Of a stretch of 24,472 nt of DNA, positions 23,818 to 24,472 are shown in pieces; the first letter of the stretch is position 1, and each line of letters begins with the position of its first letter. Position numbers and translations under genes: made by a program. This DNA is from a virus, in IMG/VR virus record IMGVR_UViG_3300006735_000242, positions 1 through 24,472 of that record; one strand, written 5' to 3'. The notes beneath the pieces are model-generated. The model did no database searches and had not been told where the DNA came from. It saw only the letters and a list, made by a program, of their open reading frames with translations.

Positions 23818-24426
23818 TTACCACTCTACTTCTACTTCTATTATCTCCCCAGTTTCTAAGGAGCGTGATTTGATTATACCGTTCTCTCTACCATGTATGT
23901 AGAGGTCATAGGTTAGTTGTGCATCGCTAACGCAGTATTTGATTACGTCTTCGAATCTACCTTGAGCCCAAGCCTCTGGTGCTTCTATGCTTTTCATTAA
24001 CTTGCTTTGGTTTAGATTATGCTTGGATAGAGTATTCAATGATGACTCTAACATACCGTATGATAGTGATGCTTTTTGAAACATAGTCTTGGTATCGAAT
24101 ATCGATTCAGTTTTCTGCATTACATCCCCTACTGCCCAGCAGTCAAGAGACTCTTTGAGAACCGGGAAGTCAAAATTGAGAATATTGTGACCGAGTATCT
24201 TCCCTCCTTTCTCTACAAAATCAGTAATATGGTCTCCCAGTGTTCTAGGGTGTAGTGGGTGAACATCCAATCCGTCTATGTCTATGTCTTGCTTGGAAAA
24301 TACTGTTGCTTTGTTACCGTCCCAAGTTGCGACAACCGTAGTGTCGAAAAGAGCCTTGTTACCCCATCCACCTATCTCCCATGAGTAGTTGCTAGTCTCT
24401 ATGTCTAGTGCTAAAATATCACTCAT
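23818..24426 (-). CDS. DEDDy-type 3'-5' exonuclease-like protein (RNase H fold)
   Basis: A 202-residue protein with the three exonuclease motifs of the DnaQ/RNase H-like superfamily. Exo I is LALDIETS (Asp8, Glu10). Exo II is GHNILNFDFPVL (Asp86). Exo III is YCVSD (Tyr164, Asp168), the Tyr-x3-Asp form that defines the DEDDy subtype found in proofreading domains of family B polymerases. FDTKTM (110-115) also fits the family. All catalytic acids are present, so it is predicted to cut DNA or RNA from the 3' end using two metal ions. It has no polymerase domain, so it is a free-standing nuclease or a trans-acting proofreading factor. The ATG overlaps the TGA of the gene entering from the right edge, and the stop is one base from the chaperonin start. 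Confidence 0.85.
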   Translation of the reverse strand: MSDILALDIETSNYSWEIGGWGNKALFDTTVVATWDGNKATVFSKQDIDIDGLDVHPLHPRTLGDHITDFVEKGGKILGHNILNFDFPVLKESLDCWAVGDVMQKTESIFDTKTMFQKASLSYGMLESSLNTLSKHNLNQSKLMKSIEAPEAWAQGRFEDVIKYCVSDAQLTYDLYIHGRENGIIKSRSLETGEIIEVEVEW

Positions 24427-24472
24427 TCTTCTTCGACCCCCAGTAGTTGGCTTGCCATGTCCAACATGGACG
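24423..24472 (-). CDS. C-terminal end of an unknown gene, cut by the window edge
   Basis: Sixteen codons are visible, ending SMLDMASQLLGVEE and a TGA that overlaps the exonuclease ATG (ATGA). The overlap matches the pattern of the rest of the leftward operon, and the peptide looks like a natural acidic C-terminus. The protein family cannot be told from so little. Confidence 0.5.
   Translation of the reverse strand, partial: SMLDMASQLLGVEEE

Overview
This window reads as part of the genome of a tailed dsDNA virus that infects archaea, most likely a marine one. Two things point to archaea. The leftward gene block carries a group II (thermosome/CCT-type) chaperonin, not a GroEL. Genes are packed end to end with strong GGTGA-type ribosome binding sites, and arginine is largely written AGA/AGG and isoleucine often ATA. 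From memory, chaperonins of this type have been reported in uncultivated tailed viruses of marine group II Euryarchaeota (magroviruses). That is the closest group I can suggest, but no replication or capsid gene in this window confirms it.

Layout. Positions 1-21572 are one rightward late operon with no gap over about 30 bases. It starts inside a giant structural gene that enters from the left edge (at least 2,184 codons here). A baseplate/tail-hub-like protein and a small 114-residue protein follow. Then come six consecutive fibre/adhesin-type genes (8393-21021), about 12.6 kb of repeat-rich beta-structured sequence: 877, 560, 739, 1303, 325 and 378 residues. The last two carry a C1q/TNF-like domain and two fibronectin type III domains, each behind a glycine linker. 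The operon closes with a small class I methyltransferase-fold protein whose start overlaps the stop of the FN3 gene.

Positions 24472-21475 are a leftward operon, converging on the first. In transcription order it holds: the end of an unknown gene; a DEDDy 3'-5' exonuclease-like protein; the chaperonin; a zinc-ribbon protein; an unknown 97-residue protein; a 24-residue micro-ORF; and a 77-residue single-span membrane protein. Nearly all these junctions are stop/start overlaps or near-overlaps. The membrane-protein ORF runs 98 bases into the 3' end of the methyltransferase-like gene on the opposite strand.

How they may work together (inference): the giant protein, the hub and the 114-residue protein would form the tail tip or baseplate. 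The fibre genes would supply several alternative or jointly mounted receptor-binding proteins. The chaperonin may assist host or virion protein folding, although it lies in the opposite operon next to a nuclease. The most notable signals are the fibre array with its in-frame DNA repeats, an AT-rich island inside the giant gene, the compact viral chaperonin, the translationally coupled micro-ORF, and the tail-to-tail gene overlap. I saw no tRNA, rRNA, CRISPR array, insertion sequence, integrase or attachment site, and no gene-free stretch above 300 bases.
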